Shown piece after piece: positions 1 to 11,464 of a stretch of DNA of 64,000 nucleotides. Source of the stretch: Cinnamomum chago. Lineage: Eukaryota > Streptophyta > Magnoliopsida > Laurales > Lauraceae. The stretch is taken from NCBI GenBank assembly GCA_038049695.1, contig CP142452.1:91147501-91211500 (forward strand), written 5' to 3'. The translations under genes and the position numbers were made by a program. Every line of letters starts with the position of its first letter. Position 1 is the first letter of the stretch. The notes under the pieces were generated by a model. The model had not been told where the DNA came from. It did no database searches and saw only the letters and a list, made by a program, of their open reading frames with translations.

Positions 1-1149
1 AAAAAGAAAGGAAACCCAAAAAACATTAAAAAATTACCAAAAAGAACCATAACAAAGCCAAATCTTAAACAGAAACAATCCTCAAAGAAAAAATTAATCC
101 CATTCAGCGGGAAAAAATGGAAAAAAAAAGCTTTTTATAGAATAAAACAAGATGCACAACAAGAAGTTCATATTAAAGTGCATCATCTATAACACAAAAT
201 AAAAAAGAGGGTGTTTTGCCTGAGAAATGGTAGAGAAAACTTTTCACAATACAAATGTGAAGAACCGTTAACAGTTTTATTTGCCTTTGCTCCACATCTA
301 GTCAGCCCCAAGGAGTTCTGAGTTTTTGCCAAAACAGTTAGTCCTCCAATTCACTATGTTTGAAAGTTCAGAAATTGTTGACAGCATTAGTCCAGAGTAC
401 GCGTTAAAAAATTTGGTATTCTTGATACACGATTTTCCAAATTTTTTTCCGCGCATGACAACTACAATCAACTATTCTCCCAAAACATTACAAGTAATTT
501 CAATATGGGGCACATTCAACACAAATGTACATTTTTAATAAACACTTGCGACCACTCAAATCTAGGTGCAAATACACATAATGTGAGTCACATCAGTCAC
601 TCGATTCACCACAAACAAGATCAACCAGTAGATAGGACAAGAATCATGCAAAGGGAGGCACGGCGTGTAAGATCCACAATCTTGGATTTAAAGCAGCAAC
701 ATCATGGTTATTCCAATGTAACGTCGGGCCACAGAATGATCAAAACATCGAGTACTTAATATTCTTTTCAACTCCTCACTATTATTACCCGACAATACTA
801 AGTATTTTAAGGTTGAAAAAAAAATTCATTTCATGAAATAATATTGTCTTCTGCACAAGGAGAAAAAATATCTCAACGCGTTGGAGCTTTGGTTCTAGAA
901 TTGGAATATTGCAACTCTGGAAATATGCTTGCTTTATTCTTTTGTTTTATTGTGAATGTGTCTTTTGTTTATTTATTTTTACACATGTCCGAGCTTCATC
1001 AAACTCTATTTACACCTCACCTAAAGAATAAAACATCTGAAAAAAATATAATGATCAAATTAGCAACAAAAAGAATGACTCAAAAGTTTACTAATTAATA
1101 AATTTAATAAAAATAATTCGTATTAGTCCGTACATTTGGTGGTTCCGTG
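1..1149. other. AT-rich stretch, no gene recognised; possible Helitron body
   Basis: No open reading frame here resembles a known protein; the frames at 326-538, 505-759 and 844-1098 have no domain I recognise. Because a Helitron-like 3' terminus lies at 1151-1177 on the plus strand, part or all of this stretch may be the body of a non-autonomous Helitron whose 5' end I could not find or which lies left of the window. This is inference from position only. Confidence 0.35.
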
Positions 1150-1150
1150 G

Positions 1151-1177
1151 TCCGTGCATAGCACGAGGTTTTGCTAG
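1151..1177 (+). mobile_element. Helitron-like 3' terminus (hairpin + CTAG^T)
   Basis: A short palindrome (CGTGC-ATA-GCACG, about 1153-1165) is followed after 8 bases by CTAG at 1174-1177 and then a T. Plant Helitrons end in a small GC hairpin a few bases before CTRR and insert between A and T. A related terminus in the opposite orientation is present at 60311-60340. The 5' TC end was not located, so element length is unknown. Confidence 0.45.
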
Positions 1178-3425
1178 TTCACTATAATGGAATGATACGT
1201 ATCGGATCATCTCTTGTTTATTAAATCAGATGGTTAAAGAGGGCCTGAGTAGGAGATATGAGAGCAGTTATGGGAAGTTGGTTTCTTTTTGAGGAAGTTA
1301 TAGGTCAGTTTGTTTAGAGAGGATAGTGGAGAGAAAGGAGAGTGGAGATTTACTTGAGGAAGTTATGCGTAGGTTAGTGGAGGGACATATGGCTTGATGA
1401 AGGAGAACATGTGTCTTCATATGAAGGGGGACAAGTGTCAGCATACCAAGGGAGACTACATTCCCTTAGTATAATAGATACACGTGAGCCCAAACAAGCC
1501 CAAGCTCGAGACCCTGTTTCTTACTTTAGCGTGTAAGACTCGTTACAGTCCTCCTTATAGTCAACAGTAGAAAAATAAATAAAAAGCGTGAAAGGAAATT
1601 CAGAGCAGGTAGGGTCGGATATTTGCTAACTAGCTTGAGGACCCATTCCGTAATTTAGCAAGATTTCTACTAGAAAATTGTAATCATTGTGATTTCTGAT
1701 TGCCTTCTTCTTGGCCTTTTTAAATTTAATTTTTAAGCCTATAAATTTAATTTTTTAGCTAAATTCTAAATTTCAACCACATGAAAAATCACTTTTATCT
1801 TTGCAATCCTAGCCTCTTTAAGCATTTTTTGGATACTCCAACTAAAACAACTTTTGGAGAATTAACTCTCTGGAAATGAATTCTTTGATCCTAATGATTC
1901 AGAATCAAAAGCTCTACATCACACCTCCAAATTTGTCAATGTATTACCATTTGTATACACACAGAGTCACCCTTTCCTACTTATATGATGAAAGTAAATC
2001 ATTATATCACCAAAGATCTTTGTGACCTATAAGCTATAACCTCTTCTTATCAAAGAAAAAACATAAAGAGGGAAGACTCCCTGCACCTTCGAACGCTATA
2101 AAAAGATAGGGAACTCAGCAAATTGACTCTTGACTTAGCTAAATTATCTCATTTTAATGGAAGACATGGTCAAATTAACATAGGAGAAACTCAGTGGAGT
2201 CACCTAATTTTGGTAAATTATATGCATTTTGAACCATTTTATAAGTAAGTTTGATTTTAAAGAATTGATGATTGTTTTTAAGCAAATAATGTTTGAGTTT
2301 TGGGGTTAGCAATTAAAACATCATCGATTGAATATAATTTGAGATTTATACTTGATCTTCTATATTCAATGTTTAATCTCAACATTATTTAATATGTACG
2401 CAGGATTATTTTTTTCCTTACACTTTTCTTATTATAATATTTTCTGGCATATGTAAATTAAGTAATTTGACTTTATTATTAATACATGTAAATATATGTA
2501 TATCTAAAATTTACAAGTGTTTCATCTATTTTTAAAATACTTTCTTTTGAAAACATGACTCTTCCCAATGTCCTTACTAACTATATCCAAGTCAATTTTC
2601 TATTTATATTTCTCTCATTTATCTTCTTAAAAGATGGCCTCAAATTAAATGTATCTTTTTTGGCCCGGGCCTCTGTTGCTTGTTTGTATATATATATTTA
2701 TATTAAGTGAAGGGCAATTTACTCTAAATCTTGCAAACTTTGCAATCGATTTTAGTTTTGATCAGAGTCCAATTAATTTTATATTCTTTAAAAATCCCTA
2801 AAATTAAGGGAAGAAGCAAATCTTGAGACTTGAAAATCCTTATCTCAGTGTTTTACTTATCAGCAAAACCTTCCAAATTAAATGCCTTACCAATACTGTT
2901 CTCACTTCTTTTTCCTTTATATTATTTGGCACTTATTTTTTTACTTTTAATTTTTAAATCCATACTAATTCTTATTTCACATAAATCTTATCTTGTTTTA
3001 TTATGTTTTAAACATTGAAGCCAATAAAAATATAATTATGCTTAATTCATAATAATACTAATATATACTCTTTTAAAGTAATTTAATCCTATTAATACCT
3101 ATTTTTTAATTTATTTTTTTATGCAAATAGGGTGGTCAAGCCAGTACACACCAATTTTACAGTGAGACTATATCTAATCTAAAATATTATTCAGACCTAA
3201 AATAAATGAAAAGTCCACTGGGACCGACGAGGGGACAGATCCAACTCTGGGATCCAACGGTCCTGGGAGGACCGGGCCAGGCCAGGATTCGGTCCCCAGT
3301 CGGTACACACAGAACGACTGTAAAATAAAATAGAGAAGGGACAACCCTTTCGGATGGTTTAGATCTTTTTTAGTTTGGTGGGCCCACTATATGACTTTGG
3401 AATTGTTTGCGTAGAAAAGTCATAC
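1178..3425. other. Gene-free AT-rich spacer
   Basis: No coding region recognised. The only local structure is an 11-base repeat GAGGAAGTTAT at about 1291 and 1356 within a purine-rich patch (1230-1440). From 3230 the sequence becomes GC-richer and may be the promoter side of the small gene at 3569. Confidence 0.5.
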
Positions 3426-3469
3426 TCATACACCAACGAAAGCTTTTCTTGACTTTCGTTGGTGTATGA
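3426..3469. repeat. Perfect 17-bp inverted repeat with 10-nt loop
   Basis: TCATACACCAACGAAAG at 3426-3442 is exactly complementary to 3453-3469, with loop 3443-3452. The hairpin ends 100 bases before the candidate start codon at 3569, so it would sit in the 5'UTR or core promoter of that gene if it is expressed. No transposon ends or duplications were seen around it. Confidence 0.8.
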
Positions 3470-3568
3470 TCCATGTTCTTCCTTTGTAGATTTGGCGGTA
3501 TACATCACACGTCTTTTCCCGCTCTCTCAGTTTTCTTCTGCAAGTCGACAGGCCCGAAGTCGAAGAAC

Positions 3569-3736
3569 ATGGATCATCTTCCCAAGTATGATCCCCATTC
3601 CCATGTCGCCAAGAGAAAGACCTCGAGAGTAAAAGCGGCTCTGAACTCTGTTCATATCATACCCATCATCGTCGTTCTCTGCTCCATCATCCTATGGTTC
3701 TTCTCCGATTCAAGTATAATCCCAATCTCCCAATGA
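3569..3736 (+). CDS. Candidate 55-aa single-pass membrane protein, or first exon of a longer one
   Basis: I do not recognise the family. The ATG at 3569 (context AACATGG, favourable for plants) opens a frame of 55 codons ending in TGA at 3734-3736. Residues 1-28 are hydrophilic with a basic patch (KRKTSR, 15-20); residues about 29-46 are strongly hydrophobic (HIIPIIVVLCSIILWFF), as expected for a signal anchor with a cytosolic basic N-terminus. The local sequence is GC-richer than its surroundings. A GTATAA that could serve as a splice donor lies right after the hydrophobic segment, near 3715, so this may be exon 1 of a type II membrane protein whose later exons I could not identify between 3.8 and 8.5 kb. 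An upstream in-frame ATG at 3473 would add 32 residues but has poorer context. Function unknown. Confidence 0.4.
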   Translation: MDHLPKYDPHSHVAKRKTSRVKAALNSVHIIPIIVVLCSIILWFFSDSSIIPISQ

Positions 3737-6700
3737 CCCATTTTCTTGTTTGATTGTTTCTTTTTATTTATTTTTTTCACACACACACACACACACTCTC
3801 TCTCTCTGTGTTTACTATTTTAAATGGGATGGAAAGAGAAGTGCAAAATAGTATGTTTCTTTTATTCTATGCATTGTTGGGATTTGGGTTGATTGCAACA
3901 ATGGGTTGTAACGGAAAGTGAAAAAGATCTTAGTTACTGTTTTCTTTTTCTTTTTTTAGGCCGAGGGTTTAGATGCATACACCCAGTTGTATGTCTAAGA
4001 TACTGAATAGAGAATTAAATATCTGGTAGTTTCTTTTGATCGAAATTGACAAAGCCCAAATCTTTGGTGTTTTTTTTTTTTTTGCTAGAAAACCCAATTC
4101 TTTACTATTCTTGTTGGACCTTTTCATTTTTTATTTTTTTGTGTCATTTCTTTTGGATGAAGCATGGTAGGAAGAAGAGTTATTAGAACAATAAAATGGT
4201 ACTTTTTATTTTTTATTTATCTTGATTTTCCCATTCAGTTCATCTACTTGGTATTGAATTGTTAGGAACTCAAGGTAAAGGGGTTTCATTGTAGGAGTCA
4301 CTTTCTTAGGAATTAATATTACCCTTTGATAGAAAGGCTGCAATCATAAGAATTCAATAGGACATGTTTGCCTGCCTCCTATTGAATTTAAAGAAGTTCA
4401 TAGTACGCCGCGGGGGGGGGGGGGGGGGGGGGGGGGGGGGTGTTTGGAGTATTAAAGAGGTGAGGAGTGAAGGGTCTTAGTGGGCCAGGGTTATAGATGA
4501 GGCCATCACTTTTCTCAAAATATGATTTACTGGCATGATTGGTGGGTAATCATTATAAAATATAAAAATCGAGAGATTATTTGATGGTCCACTGCGGATC
4601 TTTACTTTAATCCTTTACCTGTAGCTTCAATTCCTATTAAATCATTCTCTATGCAATGCAGTTCTCTGTTTGCAATACCTCTTTAGTCTTTCCTATTACT
4701 CTTGAATTTTAAGCCAATTGCAATTGATGTATCAGCAAAAATATCTGTACTCTTTTTTCTTCTTATTTTTTCATTTTATGGTTTTTTAAGTTTGAAGCAC
4801 TTTCTTAGTATTGGGAATTTTAAGTTGATGATGAGTATAACATGTGATATTACTGATAAGAAAAATGAAAAAATGACTTATATCCTTTTGGAGAATTTGA
4901 TGTAAGGTGATAGACTCCATACTGCCCCCACCTCATGTGCAACTTACCTGGATGCTTGACAATCAAGGAAAAAGGGGGATGGATAGATTTGGATGCAGAT
5001 AAGTGGTAGCCCATTAGGCACTAGCTGTGTGGTAACCCTAGTTCAAAGGCCTCAAAGTTCAATAGCTATATAGTTCAAATTTCTTTTGATCAGATGGTAC
5101 ATAATGATTAAAATAGTGACAAATTGGAGTGCTAATCCATGGGGAATAGGTGTGTGTGAAGGGATTTTTTTTTTGCTTAAGGTGTGTGAAGGGAGTTGAT
5201 TAATCTTAGATGAGCTCCCCTCCATGAAAACAAAAAGGGACGTTAGGTGGGTTGGGCAGAGTTGAATGCACTTAGAACTCTGAGGGAAAAAAATGGTCTG
5301 TATTGTACATCTCTTTTTTCATAACTGTGATGATTTGCATTTACAATTGGAATTGAATTTGTCTTTTAGAAAAAAAAGAAAGTATGATCTTTTAGTGTTA
5401 GGAGTTCTCCTGTTGGGGATCTACAATGTAATGGATGAGTGGAATCACCAAAGGGTCTGCTAGAATTCAGGATGGTGCTACTGCCATGCAGTTTTTAAGA
5501 GATTGTTGGTTCAGTGTGTTCGGTTGGCGAGCACAAGTTGGTTTAGACAGATAAATATTCCATGTTTCTAGCATTTGCATGAGCTAAGCCATCTTACCTG
5601 TACATAAGTAGTTCTTCCAACTGAGGTCAACTGTGAAGCTTTTCATTTGACGATTCGTTCAACAGTTGAAATACAGATTCTATAAAATTGTTTTTTGGTC
5701 ATATTGAATGTGAATTTAAATGTATTTTTTATTTAAAATATTCCAGAGTGCCCTTATTTAAGAAGGGCTTTGCATTCAGAATCTAAAACTTATCATATGA
5801 GGAAATTAAAATCCATACATTAGTACTTTTAATTTTAGAAGCTCCTATGGAATTATTTGGAGCTATAAACTATATATTTGAAGAGGGCATGCCTCTAATG
5901 TTCCTATGAATTAGTGGCATTGGTTGAAGCCATATGAATTGGATGAAAGTAGACAGAACTAGAAGATTGAATTCATTTATCGGATTTGGTCAACTTGAAT
6001 ACTTGACTATGGATTAGTTCACCCAAAAACCAAACCAAGTGAACATATTTGGGATTGATAGAAAGCACTGAATTCCTATTGGTGAGCTTGAATATGAGTT
6101 GAGTTAACATGTGAGAAAGTGAACAGAGTAACTAATCACATTGCTAGCTGTCAAAGAAAACTTGGCCTGGTTGTACATCATCACGTTTGAATGCTATCAA
6201 AATTTCTTTTCTAACTTTTGAGCAGTAGATTCCCAGCCGGAGGACTCACTTCCATCTGTCTAAATATCATATAATTACTCACCTTTTTGAAGAAGAAATG
6301 ATGAACAAACATTGCATTTTTAGTTCTAACTGACAAGAACAATAAGGATGATAAAGTAACTTTTTTCCTCCAAATTTTAACTTGACTTTATCTTGAGTGG
6401 TTGTATGAAATATCTAACTACATCTACAGTACTATGATTTAGATGGGTAAACTCTTATCATGTCCATTTTTGCTAATGTAAAATTTATACTTCTTTTAAT
6501 CATATACAGCAGAAAGTGAATAAGGCCAATTCGATTGTTGCCAAAATAATGACAAGAATCAATTGCCTTGAAACCGGCCTTATAAATGGACAACCTGGCT
6601 TCAGGGCAAATAGGAAAATGGGATGTTTTACATTCAGTACCAACATGGATAATTTCCATAGCTGAAGTTTGGATGGATATAGTCCATGGAAAACAAATAT

Positions 6701-6942
6701 TTTACTTGCAGTTGCAAATAGAATCGCCTTCTCATCTTTCTTCTCTTCTTAAATGGAATTGGCTCACATCCAGTTTTTTAGAGTTATTGTTGGTGCTCTC
6801 TATTGAGATTTTTGGCGTTTACTGTGTCAACACTAGGTGGTTCTTTTTCTTCCTTTTTTATGTGCTCTGGTACATGCTTAAACACCCCCACATGCTCAGG
6901 CCATCCCTAGTTGTATCTGTGCATAGGGAGATACCTCACCAC
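3737..6942. other. No gene recognised; AT-rich, intron-like
   Basis: T-rich sequence with a CA/CT run at 3779-3806 and several T homopolymers. It could be intronic if the 3569 frame is a first exon. The frames at 4702-4905 and 6586-6960 look like chance readings, with no domains. Confidence 0.45.
4412..4440 (+). repeat. 29-base homopolymer G run
   Basis: An uninterrupted run of G follows CGCCGC. A G tract of this length in AT-rich plant DNA is rare. It can form G-quadruplexes, and its length in an assembly is unreliable. It is either a genuine mononucleotide expansion or a sequencing or gap-filling artefact. Confidence 0.9.
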
Positions 6943-6965
6943 TGCATTATCCATGGATAAAATAA
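6943..6965 (+). repeat. 23-bp direct repeat, copy 1
   Basis: A 23-base word starting TGCATTATCCATGG is identical to 7466-7488, 523 bases downstream. It contains the palindrome TATCCATGGATA. See the second copy. Confidence 0.85.
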
Positions 6966-7465
6966 GACTAGATCTAATCATCAGCTGTCTTCATTGAACT
7001 TTCATCATGCTCTCTCTCTTAACTTCTTTTGAGCAATAAAACTCAAGAAAACAATGACATTGGTACCGATGGGGGTACCAGTTGTTTATTTGTTTATTTT
7101 TTCTTTTAACACAGATCTCTCTTGGAAAGAAAAGTAACTCATCTAGGTTCATGGTGTGGAAAGAGAGCTACACCATGGGTCTGACCCTGGCCAGTTTCAT
7201 GATTATTCTAATCAAACTGAAATATGGGGTTTCATGATTCCATGGGGTAGAATTTATTTCATTTAAGAATGGTGAACCATGATGAGACGGGAGTGGCCTA
7301 CGAGCGCTGGTTGCCCCAACTGGCAGATGCATGCTTATTTCTGGGTGAAAAGAAGGCAGAAGAGCTAATTTACTATTTGATTGATGATAGGTGGAGAACT
7401 GAAGTTTCTAGCTCACCTTTCTTCTACTATTCATGCATCTGTGATTAATCTTCTTATTTGGACTT

Positions 7466-7488
7466 TGCATTATCCATGGATAAAATAA
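7466..7488 (+). repeat. 23-bp direct repeat, copy 2
   Basis: Identical to 6943-6965, with weaker similarity continuing a few bases beyond (AATAARACTA). The length is far beyond chance. It could be the target duplication of an inserted 500-bp segment or the remains of a tandem duplication. The interval lacks a poly(A) tail or recognisable transposon ends. Confidence 0.85.
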
Positions 7489-9200
7489 AACTACAGCACT
7501 ATTTGCATTATCAAAGTGGAAATTTATATTTCTGTTCTCAACCATTGAGAAAATACTTTTATGTCTTATCTTCTCTTTCTCCATTCGCTCTACTTTTGCA
7601 GTTATGGTATAAATTAGAAAATGATCGTCTCTTTCTACATTGTAGGGCCTATAAGGGAGCAGCATGCTATGGATGGAAAGGTAGATATGTCAATGATAAT
7701 GGAATTCTATTGAAGCCTTCTTCATCAGTATGAGACGTCAGTCATGTTACCTTTTCATTGTTAGCCTGTTTTCTACATAAGAGAGTAGAGTATGAATGTG
7801 GCTTGACTTGAAAGTAGTTAATATGATTATTTTCAATAATTTGATGATCTGCATTAGTTGGAGAATAATATCATATGCTATATTTTAAGCGGTAGTGGTA
7901 GTATGGCTTTATTGGTAAATAGAAGTTTCTCCCTGAAAGGGAGCAATTCCTGTAATGCAATGTGAGTCTTTTGTGTGAGAGATCATTGTCATGAATAAGT
8001 TTGGCATGTACAGAGCAAATCTCTTTTTCCTTCTTCATACCCTCAAAGATTGTCTTCCTCTTCGCTCTTGATCTAGCTATTATAATTGAACTATGTAAAT
8101 CATCTTCTTCTTCTTCTTGTTTTTTCCTTTTTGCGTCTCATATGCATGGTGCTTCTTTGGATTTTGTTTTATGCTTGATTGAACACTTCTCTACATCTAC
8201 ATCCACATCAAAACAACAACCTGGTAATATATCTTTGGTTCCAACTGCACATCTTTGGCTTTTATTTGACTTTTATTTTCTGCCTACAATTTTTATACTG
8301 TCCTTGTTGGCATGTAGTTCATATGTGCATTTTAGTTCTAGGATTAATGCAAGGATGTTGAATACAATGACTCATATGGGGAGAAGTTTATTTGGAAAAA
8401 CACTTCAATTCAACGATTACGCACCCTGCACAAGGTTCATTTGGAGGGTTCAAAGGTGAAATGAAATTCTACGAAAATGGGGATAGTGGAAATTTGTCTT
8501 AAAATCTTTTTATCAGAAAAGAGTTGAATTAGGTTTTGTTTCGTTCCATAAATATGTTTTTAATATATGGTTATGACCTGACTTGAACATTAAGATTTTT
8601 TTTGTGCATGTGAGTGTTTGTGAATTTCATAAAAAATGGCTTCAAGTATGTAGAGCCCCTGAATGCCACAGGCATCTTGTTTTTTACACGGATCTGAATG
8701 GGACTCACAGTTGGATTGAAATAAATAAAAATCTTTGATTCCTTTTAAAACTGTTTAACATGAGGGCTATGGATTGGATATAGGAGTTATGATTATCATC
8801 TTTGAGATCTTAGGATTTATTAGTTCAATACATATTAAACGGTTTGGAGTACAAATATTGGGCCCATGTGAATGAAAAAAAATAAAGGTCTTTGGTGGGG
8901 CCTACAAGTGGGGTTGTGAATCACTTTCACACTATTGTGGGTGTGAAAATGACTTTATTTACATGCCATTTTCACCTCGTTCATGCACCACATGTAAATA
9001 AGTGCAAACAAACATGACTATGCATAATCACTATGCATGTGAACCATTTACCTATATAAATGAGTGCAAACATAAATGAGTGTAAGCATAAGATCCCTCG
9101 GGCCATGTTTGTGTGGTGTCTTTGAAAATAGAAGTCCTCAAGACATTTGCTTTTCCATGGAATATTCAGCTCTTCCTATGTGGAGCAAGTCAAAATAGAC
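7489..9200. other. No gene recognised
   Basis: The 152-codon frame at 8001-8459 is low-complexity (Ser/Leu/Phe-rich) and matches no family I know. A short inverted repeat (TATTTACATG / CATGTAAATA, about 8957-9001) is present. From about 9100 the sequence probably belongs to the inverted-repeat element described next. Confidence 0.45.
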
Positions 9201-9550
9201 AGCTGCTAATGCCACATACCAAACTTCTCCTTCCACATCCCTTTTCTTTCCAAAATTCTTCTCTACACACTCTATTATTCCCAGAATACCCAAATCCCCT
9301 TCACCCTCATTTTCTCTTTCCACGTCCCTTCTTCTCCCTCTTTCTCTCTCCCTGCCTCCGCCCGCTCCCTCTCCCTGCCGCCGCCTCTCTCCCTCCGACG
9401 GTGCTCTGCTGGAGGGGACGGTGGTGGCTAGGTGAGTGTAGAAAGAAGTCGAGAAAAGAGAGAGTTTCGATAGATGTCCTTTTAGATAATTTCACACAGA
9501 AATACATTAGTCATGTGGAAGGAGAAACTTGGTACGTGGCATTAGCCGCT
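9201..9550. mobile_element. Non-autonomous inverted-repeat element with CT/GC-rich interior
   Basis: About 38 bases at 9201-9238 (core GCTAATGCCACATACC) recur inverted at 9513-9550 with a handful of mismatches. Because of this, opposite-strand frames read nearly the same peptide (VEGE-WYVALAA) at the two ends. Weaker inverted similarity continues outwards towards about 9104 and 9605. Between the arms lies a pyrimidine-rich, GC-rich stretch (9300-9410) unlike the surrounding AT-rich DNA and resembling a gene 5' end. Class (MULE, hAT or other) is undecided because I could not find a clean target duplication. Confidence 0.5.
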
Positions 9551-9824
9551 CTAAAAAAATAATGCATTTTCTATAAAAAGAAAAATGTTCACACGAAGCC
9601 ATGGTAAATAAAGTCCATGGAAAACCGGAATATTTTTTCATTCCCTTTTCGCCCAAAATGCGTTAAACAAATAAACCATTGAACAAATGTAATCAACAGG
9701 ACTTAATCATTTTTTTTCTTTCAATGTACAAGCCAATCCGACAAGTTGGAATATGCAATTCTTGGCATCAATTATAGGTGGGGGATATTAACCAATTTTA
9801 GGTAATGTTGAGTATTTTTTATAA

Positions 9825-10071
9825 CAAGGGCATGTTTGTTTGTAGAAATTCTGAAATTTTCTAACTTGGAGGTATCTGAATTTCCCAAATACTATCCCAT
9901 TCCCCAGCGCCTCAGCATTTTGAAAGCTTTTGCAATCCAAAAGTGCTGTATATTTGGATATTTACAAATCAAACAGAGAATTTTAAAGACTTAGGAGCCA
10001 CCTGTTGACATGTTGTTAGAAATCCCAACAAGAAGATATCCTCCCAAAAAGCCTTGCAAACAAATGCCACC
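9825..10071. mobile_element. Tourist-like (PIF/Harbinger) MITE
   Basis: A 247-bp segment starts with CAAGGGCATGTTTGTTTG and ends with the near-complement CAAACAAATGCCACC. It is bounded by TAA at 9822-9824 and 10072-10074. A 3-bp TWA target duplication with GGGCNTGTTTG-like ends is typical of Tourist-type MITEs. The ends are imperfect and the duplication is short, so confidence is moderate. Confidence 0.5.
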
Positions 10072-10074
10072 TAA

Positions 10075-11096
10075 AGCATTAGCGGTAACACACACACACA
10101 CAATGCATGTTTGTCCACTTAACGTGCTCTTGCTTTTTAACATCAAAATTAGAGGGAAAATCATCATTGAATTGATTAATCTATAATATATATAAGTAAT
10201 TCTAATAAAATAAATTGTATTTTACTTGCAGGAGATAGTAATTATTACGAACAATCACAAATCGCGATTAATTGAGATTTTTTTTTATCTTATGGTTATT
10301 ATAAGGATGGCTCATGTTAGATTAAGGTTACATTAGATTTGTATCCTAATCTATAAATAACATAATGTTCAATGATATGTAACTTGGTAATTTTTGGGAA
10401 TTCAACAATATGTAATCCATGCAAAGATAGATGCTAAATCACATGATTAACTGTACAATGCCCACATTCAAGAAAGAAAAAATAATAATAAAGATGAAAG
10501 GGAAGAAGACAGTTTTCACCCACAAATTTAACCACCCTTAAACTTCTTTTTCCCCTTGAAATAGCTACATTGAATTGAATGACTTGTTACAATGCATGCA
10601 TGTGTTGCAATGCATGATACCCAAATATGGATACTCAACGAAAACCCTAGGCTTGAGAACAGACACTTATTTTACTGGTAAATAGTGATCGTTTTCATCT
10701 GACTGTTCATGATTCGAACTTTATTGAACGCACGTTACTTCTCTCCTGTTTTGATGTATGGTAAATTGAAGTATAGTGAGGTGAAGCATCAAATTAAAAT
10801 AGAATAAAATATAAGGTGTTATGATGATTTTTTGTTTTAAGTTTTTTGGAATAGAATCTTTTTGACTTTTTGTATAGAAAAGTGGAGTTTTTATGTCTTT
10901 TAGTAAAAAAATAAGGTTGCTTTTTTGAACTTTTTAAAAAGAAAAATTTAAAGAAAATTTTAAAATTGTGTACTTTTGATATGACCTATTATCAATTCTT
11001 GTTTGTATTCACTTCACTTCACTTTAACTAGTTAAGTGCCAAATACGCCTTAATGGCTTCATCACTATACCCGAGGTCTCTCAAGTAGTAAAAAAA
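10075..11096. other. Gene-free upstream spacer of the Agenet/ENT gene
   Basis: AT-rich with a (CA)n run at 10088-10101 and T/A homopolymers. No coding region recognised. Confidence 0.5.
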
Positions 11097-11105
11097 ATAT
11101 ATATG
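11097..11105 (+). promoter_or_regulatory. Possible TATA box of the Agenet/ENT gene
   Basis: TATATATGG lies about 290-360 bases upstream of an AG-rich, 5'UTR-like segment (11390-11480) that ends in a good splice donor at 11465. The transcription start would be near 11130. Inferred from position and composition only. Confidence 0.3.
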
Positions 11106-11464
11106 GAAACCCTAGGGCTAGGGTGCAAGTTGGCATTTTCTAAAATTAAGAGAGAAAAACTTGAGTCCTCCTTGTATCGAATTCGAAGGTCCGTAGAAAT
11201 TAGAAAGAGAAAAGCATATTCCTTGTTTTCATGAGAGAAAAGTCGGGACTTGAAAACCACGTCAAGCCCGACTCACTCAATCATTTCCTCCAACAACAAT
11301 TACCCAAACACCACACTTACGATTCTAATAAAACTCTCATTTCGTATCTTCTACTTTCGTTGTATTCTTTTACAATTCCTCAAAAACTTCTAACGAGAGA
11401 CAGAGAGACAGAGCGAGCTTTTCCTGCAATCGAACGTCGAAATCCCCAAACATCTCGTCAAAAG

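Noticed and set aside
3228-3330. GC-rich patch with GGTCC/GGACC mini-palindromes as a possible transposon end
   Set aside because: Arms are only 5-6 bp and there is no partner end or duplication; it is more likely promoter-proximal sequence.
8001-8459. 152-aa plus-strand frame
   Set aside because: Low-complexity Ser/Leu/Phe-rich composition, no known domain, no splice support.
10740-11050. Possible TIR element with GAAGTGAA-type ends
   Set aside because: Only short, gapped similarity between the ends and no duplication.
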